Below are positions 9,631 to 17,966 of a DNA stretch of 53,873 nt, in pieces. Each line of letters begins with the position of its first letter. The stretch's first letter is position 1. This stretch comes from Clostridia bacterium (GTDB lineage Bacteria > Bacillota > Clostridia > Oscillospirales > Acutalibacteraceae), in the NCBI GenBank assembly GCA_017396895.1, contig JAFQKN010000186.1, forward strand, positions 1-53,873, in the 5' to 3' direction. The notes beneath the pieces were generated by a model. That model made no database searches, was not told where the DNA came from, and saw nothing but the letters and a program-made list of their open reading frames with translations. The translations under genes were made by a program, and so were the position numbers.

Positions 9631-9636
9631 TATAAT
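9631..9636 (+). promoter_or_regulatory. Possible -10 box before the 47-residue ORF and spoVM
   Basis: A TATAAT lies 43 bases before the small ORF, in the 90-base gap after rsgA. No good -35 for sigma-A is seen 16-18 bases upstream. The wider CGTATAAT also matches 6 of 8 positions of the sigma-E -10 consensus, which would suit sporulation genes, but the -35 side is again weak. The assignment to a sigma factor is inference. Confidence 0.3.
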
Positions 9637-9678
9637 GTAGCAGGTACCAATTCGGTTTCGACGAGGTGGAGGCTTGCT

Positions 9679-9822
9679 ATGTATAAATTTCGTTCTTGCG
9701 GATTGATTGTATGCGCTTTTGGTATCGGCTTGTTGGCCGGGTGTTGTTTTCCCGAAAAACTGATCTTGGTCGTCATTTCGCTGTTACTCGTCGGCACCGG
9801 ATTTTGTATTTCCAGATGCTGA
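9679..9822 (+). CDS. Small Cys-rich membrane protein, 47 residues
   Basis: This short ORF encodes a protein with two predicted membrane helices (about residues 8-23 and 28-43) joined by a tight FPEK turn. Six of its 47 residues are cysteine, at 7, 12, 22, 23, 43 and 47. It has a very good ribosome binding site (GGTGGAGG, about 7 bases before ATG 9679). It ends 14 bases before the GTG of spoVM, so the two are probably co-transcribed and it may have a role in sporulation, although no family is recognised. It occupies the place that rpe and thiN hold in Bacillus. Coding reality is supported by the ribosome binding site, spacing and clean hydrophobic pattern. Confidence 0.75.
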   Translation: MYKFRSCGLIVCAFGIGLLAGCCFPEKLILVVISLLLVGTGFCISRC

Positions 9823-9836
9823 GGGGAGGGTATTCG

Positions 9837-9908
9837 GTGAAGATTGTTGTTCTGAACAGCCCAAAATGTATGAAAGGAATCTTAAAAGCGGTTTTTTCTT
9901 TAAAATAA
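9837..9908 (+). CDS. spoVM: Stage V sporulation protein M (SpoVM), 23 residues
   Basis: SpoVM is a tiny amphipathic helix that recognises the convex forespore membrane and anchors SpoIVA there. The ORF starts at GTG 9837, 6 bases after a GGGGAGGG site. Compared with Bacillus SpoVM (26 residues, recalled), positions M1, K2, P9, K10, G14, I15 and A18 are identical, and 16 and 17 are conservative (L for V, K for R). Pro9 is the residue known to matter for membrane curvature sensing. In Bacillus spoVM also lies downstream of prkC and rsgA, and here SipL and SpoIVA, its functional partners, follow directly. It is three residues shorter than the Bacillus protein. A strong terminator follows 5 bases after the stop. 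Confidence 0.88.
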   Translation: MKIVVLNSPKCMKGILKAVFSLK

Positions 9909-9912
9909 TTTT

Positions 9913-9952
9913 AACAGATGTTACGGTTTATTCCGTAGCATCTGTTTTTTTT
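9913..9952 (+). terminator. Intrinsic terminator after spoVM
   Basis: A 14-base stem (AACAGATGTTACGG paired with CCGTAGCATCTGTT, one G-U pair) with a TTTATT loop is followed by a run of T. It separates the rsgA-spoVM unit from sipL. Confidence 0.88.
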
Positions 9953-10024
9953 GGACAAAGCGGGAATAGAGAAATGCAAGTACGAATATGTATTAGTGAA
10001 ACAATGATTACAAGGAGCGTTCGT

Positions 10025-11518
10025 ATGGAACAATTAAACGATGTTTTGCGGTACAAAAAGTGTGTTTGTCGGGAGGTAAAAGAACATTTGATGGAAACGC
10101 AGTTGCATTTACCTGATTATTATCCCGACATTTGCAGGATCCTGTTTTGCCAGGTTAAACCTTATGCAGAGCATTGCAGTGTAGAGAACGACAGGGTTGT
10201 TATGGATGCTGTTGCCGAAATACGTCTGCTGTACTGTGATGCAGATAACAGGATGCAATTGTTTACCTCTGAAGTTCGCTATTCAAAAAATGCAGTATTG
10301 CAAAAAACGGTCAACAATGCAGTGGTACAGTGTTCTCAAAATGTTGTTTCGTCAACATACCGAGCCATTGGACCCAGGCGAGTGGATGTGAAAGCATCGA
10401 TTGCGGTTACAACAGAAGTGTCGGAACCGGTGACGCTTCAATTAAAACCCGATATAGCGGCAGATGTTGAGGTTTTGCGTGCAGATAAGGAGTTTTTTGA
10501 TCTTCATGTGCATTACAGCGGCTCATTCGTGATCAGCGAATCATTTTCCGTGCAGGATGAACGGCTGAAAGAAAGCAGAGTTTTGATGGAGTCCTGTCGT
10601 GTGAGTACAACGGAAGTGAAACTTGTCAATGATAAGATCCTTATCAAGGGGTATCTTGATATGCAACTTTCCTGTTTGCATGAAAAAGAGAATACGATAT
10701 TCAAATATAATGAGAATATAGCCTTTTCACAGGTTATTGATCTTTACGGCGTACTTGAAACGGATATCTGTAATGTAGTTTTTGATCCGCAGAAACTTAA
10801 CTTGAGTTTTCGCGAAAACGGTGAATGTGACGTTTCATTGAGTGTAAATACGGTTATCATTGCGGGCGCACAGGTGATTATCCCTGTTGTGAAAGACCTG
10901 TTTGCCGTTAGAAAGCACGCGAATGTCCATTATGATGATGGCTTGACGGGAGTTTGTTGCAGACCGATCTCGGAGAATTTTCTTTGTTCGGTTCATGTTG
11001 AGAAAAACGAATACACCGATTTGCAGATTCTTGCCGCTTACCAGAATGCAACGGATTATACGTTGCATCTTGAATCGGGAAAAATAACAGCCAAAGGTAC
11101 GATTGAAGTCTGTGCGGTTATTCAAGTTGATTCGGAGTGCCAATACATCGTACGTAAGATTGCATTTGAACAGGTAAAAGATCTCGCATCGTGTGATCTC
11201 GGCTGTGTTTTCGGCAGTATCGTGTGTAAGGGTGTCAGTTGTGCAAAGACGGCAGACGGGTTGACGCTGAAAGCAGAATTGGATCTGGTCGGTTGTGTGA
11301 TCGGTGAAGAGACGATTCGCTATGTTGATTCGTATTCACTCGAGGAAAAAGAGCCTGAAGATGTCTGTTTGATCTCCCTGTATTTTGCGCAACCCGGCGA
11401 AGGAGTTTGGGCAATTGCAAAAGAAAATCGCGTGCCCGTTCAATCTCTGCGTGTGCTGAACGATCTGCATGAGGATATTATCAAAGAAGATCAAACGCTG
11501 CTGTTATTGAATCACTGA
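10025..11518 (+). CDS. sipL: SpoIVA-interacting protein SipL (SPOCS/DUF3794 and LysM)
   Basis: SipL is a clostridial coat morphogenetic protein that binds SpoIVA and is needed to hold the coat on the forespore. The 497-residue product has three repeated SPOCS (DUF3794) segments, roughly 30-120, 170-265 and 310-410. A LysM domain at the end (about 452-495, with LYFAQPGEGVWAIAKENRV and a closing IIKEDQTLLLL) is the part known to contact SpoIVA. Length is close to the C. difficile protein (about 520). The open frame runs upstream to 9866, but ATG 10025 follows AAGGAG by 8 bases and matches where the homology begins. The neighbours spoVM and spoIVA support the call. Confidence 0.92.
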   Translation: MEQLNDVLRYKKCVCREVKEHLMETQLHLPDYYPDICRILFCQVKPYAEHCSVENDRVVMDAVAEIRLLYCDADNRMQLFTSEVRYSKNAVLQKTVNNAVVQCSQNVVSSTYRAIGPRRVDVKASIAVTTEVSEPVTLQLKPDIAADVEVLRADKEFFDLHVHYSGSFVISESFSVQDERLKESRVLMESCRVSTTEVKLVNDKILIKGYLDMQLSCLHEKENTIFKYNENIAFSQVIDLYGVLETDICNVVFDPQKLNLSFRENGECDVSLSVNTVIIAGAQVIIPVVKDLFAVRKHANVHYDDGLTGVCCRPISENFLCSVHVEKNEYTDLQILAAYQNATDYTLHLESGKITAKGTIEVCAVIQVDSECQYIVRKIAFEQVKDLASCDLGCVFGSIVCKGVSCAKTADGLTLKAELDLVGCVIGEETIRYVDSYSLEEKEPEDVCLISLYFAQPGEGVWAIAKENRVPVQSLRVLNDLHEDIIKEDQTLLLLNH

Positions 11519-11566
11519 ACGTATTGCATATCATGCTGTGTGTAATTTTTTAACGGAGGAATAAGT

Positions 11567-13045
11567 ATGACCGGAACAGCGATATACCAGAACATTGCAA
11601 CAAGAACAGGCGGTGATATATACATTGGTGTGGTAGGGCCTGTAAGAACCGGAAAATCAACTTTTATCAAACGCTTTTTTGAAAAACTGATCATTCCTGA
11701 TATGGATGACGGCTTTGTCCGTGAACGAATGATCGACGAATTACCGCAATCGTCTGCAGGGCGAACGATCATGACTACAGAACCTAAGTTTGTCCCCGAA
11801 AAGGCGGCATCGATTGCGGTGGACGGTAATCTGAATATACGTGTGCGTATGGTGGATTGTGTGGGCTACATCGTTCCGTCTTCGCTTGGGTATTTTGAAG
11901 ATGAAGCTCCGAGAATGGTGAAAACACCGTGGTTTGATGAGGAGATTCCATTTAACATGGCCGCAGAGATCGGAACGAGAAAAGTTATTACCGATCACTC
12001 GACAATCGGGCTTGTTGTGACAAGTGACGGAAGCATCAGCGATATCCCGCGAGATGAATACGCAGAGGCCGAAGAACGTGTGATACAGGAATTGAAACAG
12101 ATCGACAAACCGTTTGTTGTTTTGCTGAACTGTATGTATCCCCATAGTGCGTCTGCAACGGAAATGGCGGTTGAATTGACCGAACGCTATGAAGTTCCCG
12201 TGATTCCCGTCAATTGTCTTGAACTTGAAGAAGATGAAATCAAAGAAATACTTATGAAGATCCTATATGAGTTTCCGGTTCGCAGAGTGGATATTCGTTG
12301 TCCTGCTTGGTTTTCCGATGTTTCATCCTCTGAAGGATTCAAGGCTGAATTTCTGAATAAATTGCGTCAATTGACAGTACCGCTTCATTGTTTGCGAAAT
12401 GTGGAAACATTTACAGCATCCTTGGCTGAAATCACAAACATTGTCAGTGTCAACGACAGCGAATTGAATCCGGCCAATGGAACGGCCAGCATTCAAGTCG
12501 GTTTTGATAACTCGTTATTCTATCAGCAGATTTCAGAAGTTTCAGGGGTTCAGATCACGTCCGATGCGATGCTCATTGCGACGTTGAAAGAAATGGCTTA
12601 TGCCAAAAAGAAATATGAAAAACTGGAAGCGGCATTGCAGGAAGTAGAAGCAACGGGTTACGGAATCGTGATGCCATCCATTGACGAACTGACACTTGAA
12701 GAGCCTGAAATTATGAAGCAAGGCGGTCGTTACGGTGTACGGCTGAAAGCATCTGCACCGTCCATTCATATGATGAAAGCAGATATAACAACAGAGGTCG
12801 CACCTATCGTCGGCAGTGAAAAACAGAGCGAAGATCTTGTTATGTATTTGTTGAAAGAATTTGAAGAGAATCCCGCAAAGATATGGGAATCAAATATATT
12901 CGGCACTTCATTGAATGAACTTGTAAACGAAGGTTTGCGCAACAAGTTGATGCACATGCCAAATGAGGCAAGAATGAAACTGCAACAGACATTGGAACGC
13001 ATTATCAATGAGGGATGCAGCGGATTGATCTGTATTATCATATAA
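11567..13045 (+). CDS. spoIVA: Stage IV sporulation protein A, coat-basement ATPase
   Basis: SpoIVA polymerises on the outer forespore membrane with ATP hydrolysis and forms the base on which the spore coat is built. Walker A is GPVRTGKS at about 24-31 and the Walker B-like aspartate is in MVDCVGY near residue 97. The C-terminus NEGCSGLICIII is nearly the same as in Bacillus SpoIVA and is the region that contacts SpoVM. The length of 492 residues equals the Bacillus protein. ATG 11567 has an excellent ribosome binding site (CGGAGGAA). The gene is 48 bases after sipL and is probably its co-transcribed partner in the mother cell. Confidence 0.97.
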   Translation: MTGTAIYQNIATRTGGDIYIGVVGPVRTGKSTFIKRFFEKLIIPDMDDGFVRERMIDELPQSSAGRTIMTTEPKFVPEKAASIAVDGNLNIRVRMVDCVGYIVPSSLGYFEDEAPRMVKTPWFDEEIPFNMAAEIGTRKVITDHSTIGLVVTSDGSISDIPRDEYAEAEERVIQELKQIDKPFVVLLNCMYPHSASATEMAVELTERYEVPVIPVNCLELEEDEIKEILMKILYEFPVRRVDIRCPAWFSDVSSSEGFKAEFLNKLRQLTVPLHCLRNVETFTASLAEITNIVSVNDSELNPANGTASIQVGFDNSLFYQQISEVSGVQITSDAMLIATLKEMAYAKKKYEKLEAALQEVEATGYGIVMPSIDELTLEEPEIMKQGGRYGVRLKASAPSIHMMKADITTEVAPIVGSEKQSEDLVMYLLKEFEENPAKIWESNIFGTSLNELVNEGLRNKLMHMPNEARMKLQQTLERIINEGCSGLICIII

Positions 13046-13077
13046 AAAAGAACGAGTCATCCGTCAGGATGGCTCTG
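13043..13077 (-). terminator. Terminator hairpin at the end of rnhA
   Basis: Read on the minus strand, GAGCCATCC and GGATGACTC (one G-U pair) form a stem with a TGAC loop, followed by a TTCTTTTTT tract. The stem overlaps the last codons of rnhA. It lies between the convergent spoIVA and rnhA genes and may also stop spoIVA transcripts less efficiently. Confidence 0.6.
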
Positions 13078-13516
13078 TTCGGTATTGCATATACTGTTCA
13101 ACTGCGATCTTGTCGCAACGTTCATTATACGGATGTCCGTCATGACCTTTGATCCATTCAAAGCGGACGCTGTGAATCTGCATCAATTGCAGGAGTTCTT
13201 TCCAAAGTCCCGGATTCAGAACGGGATCCTTGTTGCTTTTTTTCCAATTATTTTTTTGCCATGAATCAATCCAGTGTTGATTGATTGCATCGCAAACATA
13301 TTTGGAATCGGAAACGACCGTTACGTTACAAGCACGGTTAAGGGCTTTCAGTCCTTCGATTACGGCGCGAAGTTCCATACGGTTGTTTGTTGTGTGCGGT
13401 TCTCCGCCGCTGACAACTTTTTCATATTTTCCGTAAGTCAAAATTGCACAGTATCCGCCGGGACCGGGGTTCTTTGAGCAAGCACCGTCTGTATATATTA
13501 TCACTTTATTATCCAA
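13064..13516 (-). CDS. rnhA: Ribonuclease HI
   Basis: RNase HI cuts the RNA strand of RNA-DNA hybrids. The active site is complete: Asp in IYTDGACSKNPGPGGY, Glu in NRMELRAVIEGL, Asp in VVSDSKYV, and the final His/Asp in the HPYNERCDKIA segment. The open frame extends to 13612, but on the minus strand GGAGG at 13530-13526 lies 9 bases before TTG 13516. Starting there gives 150 residues beginning next to the first strand, the usual size for this enzyme. The longer frame would add 32 unrelated residues. It is a single gene, convergent with spoIVA. Confidence 0.93.
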   Translation of the reverse strand: MDNKVIIYTDGACSKNPGPGGYCAILTYGKYEKVVSGGEPHTTNNRMELRAVIEGLKALNRACNVTVVSDSKYVCDAINQHWIDSWQKNNWKKSNKDPVLNPGLWKELLQLMQIHSVRFEWIKGHDGHPYNERCDKIAVEQYMQYRTEPS

Positions 13517-13668
13517 TGGCAACGACCTCCATGGGGAACAGGATACCATATTCCCCTTAAAAAAGCAATCATCAATTCTTCTTTCACGGTCTAAAACGGC
13601 AAGACAAGTCAATACTTGTTATGAAAAATCATATAAATAAATGTGTGCTGAATGAAAGGGGAATTTGC

Positions 13669-15981
13669 ATGAAAGCAGTTGTTATGTGCGGTGGCGTCGG
13701 AAGCAGAATGCGACCGATCACAGAGGTGATCCCAAAGCCGATGTTGAGCATTTGCGGACGACCGATCATCGACATTCTCATTGAAAAACTGATTGATGCA
13801 CAAGCTGATGAAATTTATCTTACACTCGGTTACAAAGCCGAGCAGATCATTGCGTACGTGCAATCCAACAATTATACGGTTCCCATACACTTTGTTGTTG
13901 AAGAACATCCGCTCGGGACGGCCGGCAGCGTCAAAAACGCCGTTCACAACACGGGAGATGATGTGCTTGTTATCAGCGGTGACAATATTTTCAGTTACGA
14001 TCTCCGAAAAGCGTATGAAGAACATCAAAGAACCGATGCTACCGTCAGCATCATTTGTGACCGACGTGATGATCCGCGCGAATACGGAACCGTATGCGTG
14101 AATGAAGAACATGAGATTGTTCGCTTTGTTGAAAAGCCGTCCTGGGCGCAGGCGGAATCCGATATGATCAATACAGGCATCTATTTTCTGAAAGGCTCTG
14201 TTTTGAATATGATTCCGACTGACCGAATGTATGATTTTGCACATGACCTGTTTGTACAGTTGCTGAAGAAAAACAGTGTGTTTAAATGCATAACAGCGAA
14301 TGGTAATTGGGGCGATCTGGGGGATGCCAAAGCGTATATGGAATCCAATTACAAGGCGTTGAACGGCGAATACGGAAAAATTCGGAAAGACGGTTCTCTT
14401 ATCACGGAAAATACAATGTTGCCGAACGGATCGATGGTTTTTGCACCATGTGTTATTGCCGGTGACGTGCAAATCGGTGATAACTGTACGATCGGTCCTT
14501 GCTCTGTACTTTCGGCCGGATGTAAAATCGAATCTGCTTGCAAAATAAGTTATACTGTTATGGATGAAGATTGCAGTGTTGCGTCGAATGTCGAGTTGAA
14601 CGGTTGTTATATCGGCAGATCGTGTGTTATAGGTGCCTATTCCCGTGTGCTTTCGGATGCAGTGATCGCGGGCTATTCGCACTTGCATAATTTTGTTAAA
14701 ATAGCATCGGGAGTCAAGTTGTCCGCCGGCAGTACGGTTGAAGATTCAAAAGTGATCACTTCATCCAATGCGGAAGATATCCCACGACAGTTTACGGTAA
14801 CTGCAAGCGGAACCTACGGAAAAGCGTTTGAAACGATTATGCCGCAGCAGGCAATGCTTTTAGGTATGGCAGTGGCTTCAGATCGTAATAACAGCAGAAT
14901 CGGCGTAGCGTGTGACGGTTCGCACCTTTCGCAACTATATAAAAATGCAATTCGAACGGGGATACAGTCCTGCGGAAAAACGGTTTATGACTTCGGAACG
15001 GTTTTCAGGGCACAGCGTGCTTTGTTTACACAGTATTGTGATTTGGACTTTTTTATCTGTGTAACATCTGACGAGGCTGATTTACAGGTCGCATTTTCCG
15101 CTAAAAATTGTATTCCGCTGACGGGAAAAGCGGAACGATCAATCGATTCGGCGTACCGCTTTCGTAATTTTTCCTATGCGGAAATATCGACATTGTCGGA
15201 TGTCTTTTATATGGAGCCGCTGAGTGCGATCTACAAATCAATTCTTTCACATATGTTGCCGATCTCGGAAATGCAAATTCCGATAGCCGTTGAATGCGAC
15301 AATAAAATCATCTATGAGCTGATGACATCTGTGTTAAAGAGCAATCGGTATATAAACGGCTATGGCGGTCTTTTGTTTATTATTGACCGACACGGCGAAA
15401 AATTCTATGCTGTCGAAAACGAACACGCATATTCGTATGACAGGATTCTTTGCATTTGTGCGTATGATGCTTTTAAGAAAAGTAAAGATGTTGTTATAAA
15501 TGAGGAAGCACCGAGCCTGATTGATGATCTTGCAGTTAAAATGAATTGTAGATCCTATCGTCTTTATGAAGGGCAAAAAGACTTCGATGATGCAGTATAC
15601 GGGCTTGCTGAGTCAAATCTTTGGTCTTTTGACGGCGTGTTTTGTATCGTAAAGTTGCTTGATATTATCAAAAGAACAAAAATGACGCTTGCTCAATTAT
15701 CTGATGAACTTCCGGAACAGTATGTCAGGCATTTTTATTTTGATTATACGGTCAGCCCCATGAAATTCAGGCGCAACCTTATTCATGACGGTGCGCAACG
15801 GTCTGAAACGAGAAGCGGCTATTTTGAATGGGAGGATGAGCGCGGGGTGATCAGAGTGAAACCCGACTCCGACGGAAAGCGTGTTCGCGTGTTGATAGAG
15901 GCGGACTCCATGGAGATTTCAAGAGAATTATCTGCTGATGCGGAATTGAAAATACGAAACTGCTCTATTGACAATTTATAA
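13669..15981 (+). CDS. Sugar-nucleotidyltransferase fused to a degenerate phosphomannomutase-like half
   Basis: The first 230 residues are a nucleotidyltransferase (GGVGSRMRPITEVIPKPML glycine-rich NTP loop and lysine), like mannose-1-phosphate guanylyltransferase or GlmU/RfbA enzymes. Hexapeptide (left-handed beta helix) repeats follow at about 245-350. The last 400 residues follow the phosphohexomutase fold, but the key loops are altered. The TASHNP phosphoserine loop reads VTSDEA, so the serine is kept but not the rest (about residue 463). The metal loop DGDGDR reads IIDRHGEK (about 570). Mutase activity is therefore unlikely. The start ATG 13669 has a GAAAGGGG site; the frame opens earlier at 13621 without one. 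Substrate is unknown. Confidence 0.85.
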   Translation: MKAVVMCGGVGSRMRPITEVIPKPMLSICGRPIIDILIEKLIDAQADEIYLTLGYKAEQIIAYVQSNNYTVPIHFVVEEHPLGTAGSVKNAVHNTGDDVLVISGDNIFSYDLRKAYEEHQRTDATVSIICDRRDDPREYGTVCVNEEHEIVRFVEKPSWAQAESDMINTGIYFLKGSVLNMIPTDRMYDFAHDLFVQLLKKNSVFKCITANGNWGDLGDAKAYMESNYKALNGEYGKIRKDGSLITENTMLPNGSMVFAPCVIAGDVQIGDNCTIGPCSVLSAGCKIESACKISYTVMDEDCSVASNVELNGCYIGRSCVIGAYSRVLSDAVIAGYSHLHNFVKIASGVKLSAGSTVEDSKVITSSNAEDIPRQFTVTASGTYGKAFETIMPQQAMLLGMAVASDRNNSRIGVACDGSHLSQLYKNAIRTGIQSCGKTVYDFGTVFRAQRALFTQYCDLDFFICVTSDEADLQVAFSAKNCIPLTGKAERSIDSAYRFRNFSYAEISTLSDVFYMEPLSAIYKSILSHMLPISEMQIPIAVECDNKIIYELMTSVLKSNRYINGYGGLLFIIDRHGEKFYAVENEHAYSYDRILCICAYDAFKKSKDVVINEEAPSLIDDLAVKMNCRSYRLYEGQKDFDDAVYGLAESNLWSFDGVFCIVKLLDIIKRTKMTLAQLSDELPEQYVRHFYFDYTVSPMKFRRNLIHDGAQRSETRSGYFEWEDERGVIRVKPDSDGKRVRVLIEADSMEISRELSADAELKIRNCSIDNL

Positions 15982-15999
15982 CAATCATAGTAAAATATA

Positions 16000-16037
16000 A
16001 CATTACGAAAGACATATTCGTAATGTTTACATATAAT
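16000..16037 (+). promoter_or_regulatory. Promoter with an overlapping inverted repeat before rnj
   Basis: AAGACA (16009-16014), a 17-base spacer and TATAAT (16032-16037) make a plausible sigma-A promoter. A perfect 10-base inverted repeat, ACATTACGAA at 16000-16009 and TTCGTAATGT at 16017-16026, overlaps it. The repeat could be an operator, or a terminator stem of the preceding gene with a weak T tract. Confidence 0.5.
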
Positions 16038-16062
16038 AGTAATTTAATAGTAAGGAGATATA

Positions 16063-17955
16063 ATGCCTAAAACAAAGAAAAACGAAGAAAATAAAAATAG
16101 ATCTTCCGCGAACACGCAAGCGAAACAAAAAACCGCAAAGCAAAAAAAGAAGCCTGCCGTTACGGAGGTTTCTGCCGATGTGAAAAAAGAGAATAAGAAA
16201 CCAAAACAGAACAATAAGGGCAGAACATCAAAAAGCAAGGCAAAAACAAAAGAAACTGCGAGTTTACAAGCTGTTGTACCTGCAGCGGTTAAAAATAAGG
16301 AAAAACTTCAGATCGCATTTCTCGGCGGTTTGAATGAGATCGGCAAGAATCTGACCATGTTCAGATACGGCAATGATTGCATTCTTGTGGACTGCGGTAT
16401 TGCTTTCCCGGATGCTGAAATGTTCGGTGTTGATCTCGTGATTCCCGATTTTTCCTATGTCGAACGCAATGCTGATAATATTCTCGGTATTTTTATTACA
16501 CACGGACATGAAGATCATATCGGCGGCTTGCCGTATTTGTTGCGCAATGTCAATATTCCTATATATGCAACGTGTCTGACATGCGGATTGATCGAAGGAA
16601 AACTTTCCGAACATCATCTGCTGAATGCGATCAGTATGCACGTAATAAGTCCCGGAGATATAATCACTTTAGGTGATTTTTCCGTAGAAGCAATTCATGT
16701 AAATCATTCGATTCCCGATGCGCTCGGTTTTGCGATCAAAACGCCTGCGGGCACGGTCGTTCACACGGGTGACTTTAAGATTGACACAACACCGATCGAC
16801 GGTGGCATGATCGACCTTGCAAGATTGGCTCAGTTGGGAAATGAAGGTGTGCTTTGCCTGATGTCCGATTCCACCAATGCTGAGCGTCCGGGGTATACCG
16901 CAAGTGAACGTACGGTCGGTGAGTCGTTGGAAATGCTGTTCCGAAAAGCAGGCAAAAAGAGAATTATTGTTGCATCTTTTGCTTCCAATATTCACCGCGT
17001 ACAGCAAATTATGGATTGTGCGGTGAAGTTGAACAGAAAGGTTGCACTATCCGGACGAAGTCTCGAAAATGTTGTGCGTATCAGTAAAGATCTCGGATAC
17101 TTAAATATACCCGATACGTTGATCGTTCCGATCGAACGGCTTAAAAACTATACGGACGATCAGATCGTGATTATCACAACGGGTAGTCAGGGAGAACCCA
17201 TGTCTGCATTGTCGCGCATGGCTATGTCCGATCACAGGCGCGTTACGGTCGGTTCTAACGATTGTATCGTAATTTCCGCTACGCCCATACCCGGCAATGA
17301 AAAAACGGTAGGCAATATCGTCAATGAATTGATGAAACTCGGTGCCGATGTGCATTATGAACGCAATCTTGAAATTCATGTTTCCGGCCATGCAAGTCAG
17401 GATGAACTGAAAATGATGATGTCTTTATTGCGTCCGAAATATTTTATTCCCGTTCACGGAGAGCAAAAGCACATGCGTAAGCACGCCATGCTTGCCGAAT
17501 CAATCGGGATTGCGCATGAGAATATTGTAGTTGCCGATATCGGTTCACTTGTGGAAGTTTCCGAAGAAAGAATTGCCGTTACGGGAAGCGTTCCCGCGGG
17601 ACGTTTGTTTGTTGACGGTTCTGGAATCGGTGATGTCGGAAATACGGTTCTTCGTGACCGTAAACGCTTGTCACAGGACGGTATTGTTGTTGTTACTGCC
17701 GTACTTGACAGTTATTCCGGGGAATTGATTGCTCCCGTAGATGTGCAGACGAAAGGATTTGTATATGTAAAAGAAGCAGGCGAGATCGTGGATTGCATAG
17801 CCGATATTGCCACCGCTGCCGCAGATTCTTTTGCAGATGCATATTCAATGGATATAAACGCCCTCAAAGCCAAAATGAGAGATTTTGTCTCAAAAACCAT
17901 ATACGAAAAAACCAAAAGAAGTCCTGTCATAATACCGGTCGTTCTTACGGTATGA
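16063..17955 (+). CDS. rnj: Ribonuclease J
   Basis: RNase J is a metallo-beta-lactamase/beta-CASP nuclease with endo- and 5'-3' exonuclease activity, central to RNA decay in Firmicutes. The zinc motif THGHEDHIGG is at 146-155. The beta-CASP domain carries SDSTNAERPG and GSQGEPMSAL, and the HVSGHASQDE and PVHGEQKH motifs complete the site. The first 80 residues are unusually rich in Lys, Asn and Thr with no hydrophobic core, a disordered basic extension in front of the catalytic domain (which starts at KLQIAFLGGLNEIG). Total length is 630 against about 555 in Bacillus RNase J1. AAGGAG lies 8 bases before ATG 16063. Confidence 0.95.
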   Translation: MPKTKKNEENKNRSSANTQAKQKTAKQKKKPAVTEVSADVKKENKKPKQNNKGRTSKSKAKTKETASLQAVVPAAVKNKEKLQIAFLGGLNEIGKNLTMFRYGNDCILVDCGIAFPDAEMFGVDLVIPDFSYVERNADNILGIFITHGHEDHIGGLPYLLRNVNIPIYATCLTCGLIEGKLSEHHLLNAISMHVISPGDIITLGDFSVEAIHVNHSIPDALGFAIKTPAGTVVHTGDFKIDTTPIDGGMIDLARLAQLGNEGVLCLMSDSTNAERPGYTASERTVGESLEMLFRKAGKKRIIVASFASNIHRVQQIMDCAVKLNRKVALSGRSLENVVRISKDLGYLNIPDTLIVPIERLKNYTDDQIVIITTGSQGEPMSALSRMAMSDHRRVTVGSNDCIVISATPIPGNEKTVGNIVNELMKLGADVHYERNLEIHVSGHASQDELKMMMSLLRPKYFIPVHGEQKHMRKHAMLAESIGIAHENIVVADIGSLVEVSEERIAVTGSVPAGRLFVDGSGIGDVGNTVLRDRKRLSQDGIVVVTAVLDSYSGELIAPVDVQTKGFVYVKEAGEIVDCIADIATAAADSFADAYSMDINALKAKMRDFVSKTIYEKTKRSPVIIPVVLTV

Positions 17956-17966
17956 GGTGAATGCAT

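Noticed and set aside
9866-10024. A longer N-terminus for SipL from an ATG inside spoVM
   Set aside because: It would be translated through the terminator and spoVM in another frame. ATG 10025 has a good AAGGAG site and fits the family.
13604-13619. A small palindrome ACAAGT-CAAT-ACTTGT before the nucleotidyltransferase
   Set aside because: It has a 6-base stem only and no promoter boxes could be placed next to it; such repeats arise by chance in AT-rich gaps.
13609-14688. A 359-codon frame on the - strand opposite the nucleotidyltransferase
   Set aside because: The + strand reading has the nucleotidyltransferase motif and hexapeptide repeats; the - strand frame has no ribosome binding site or recognisable domain.
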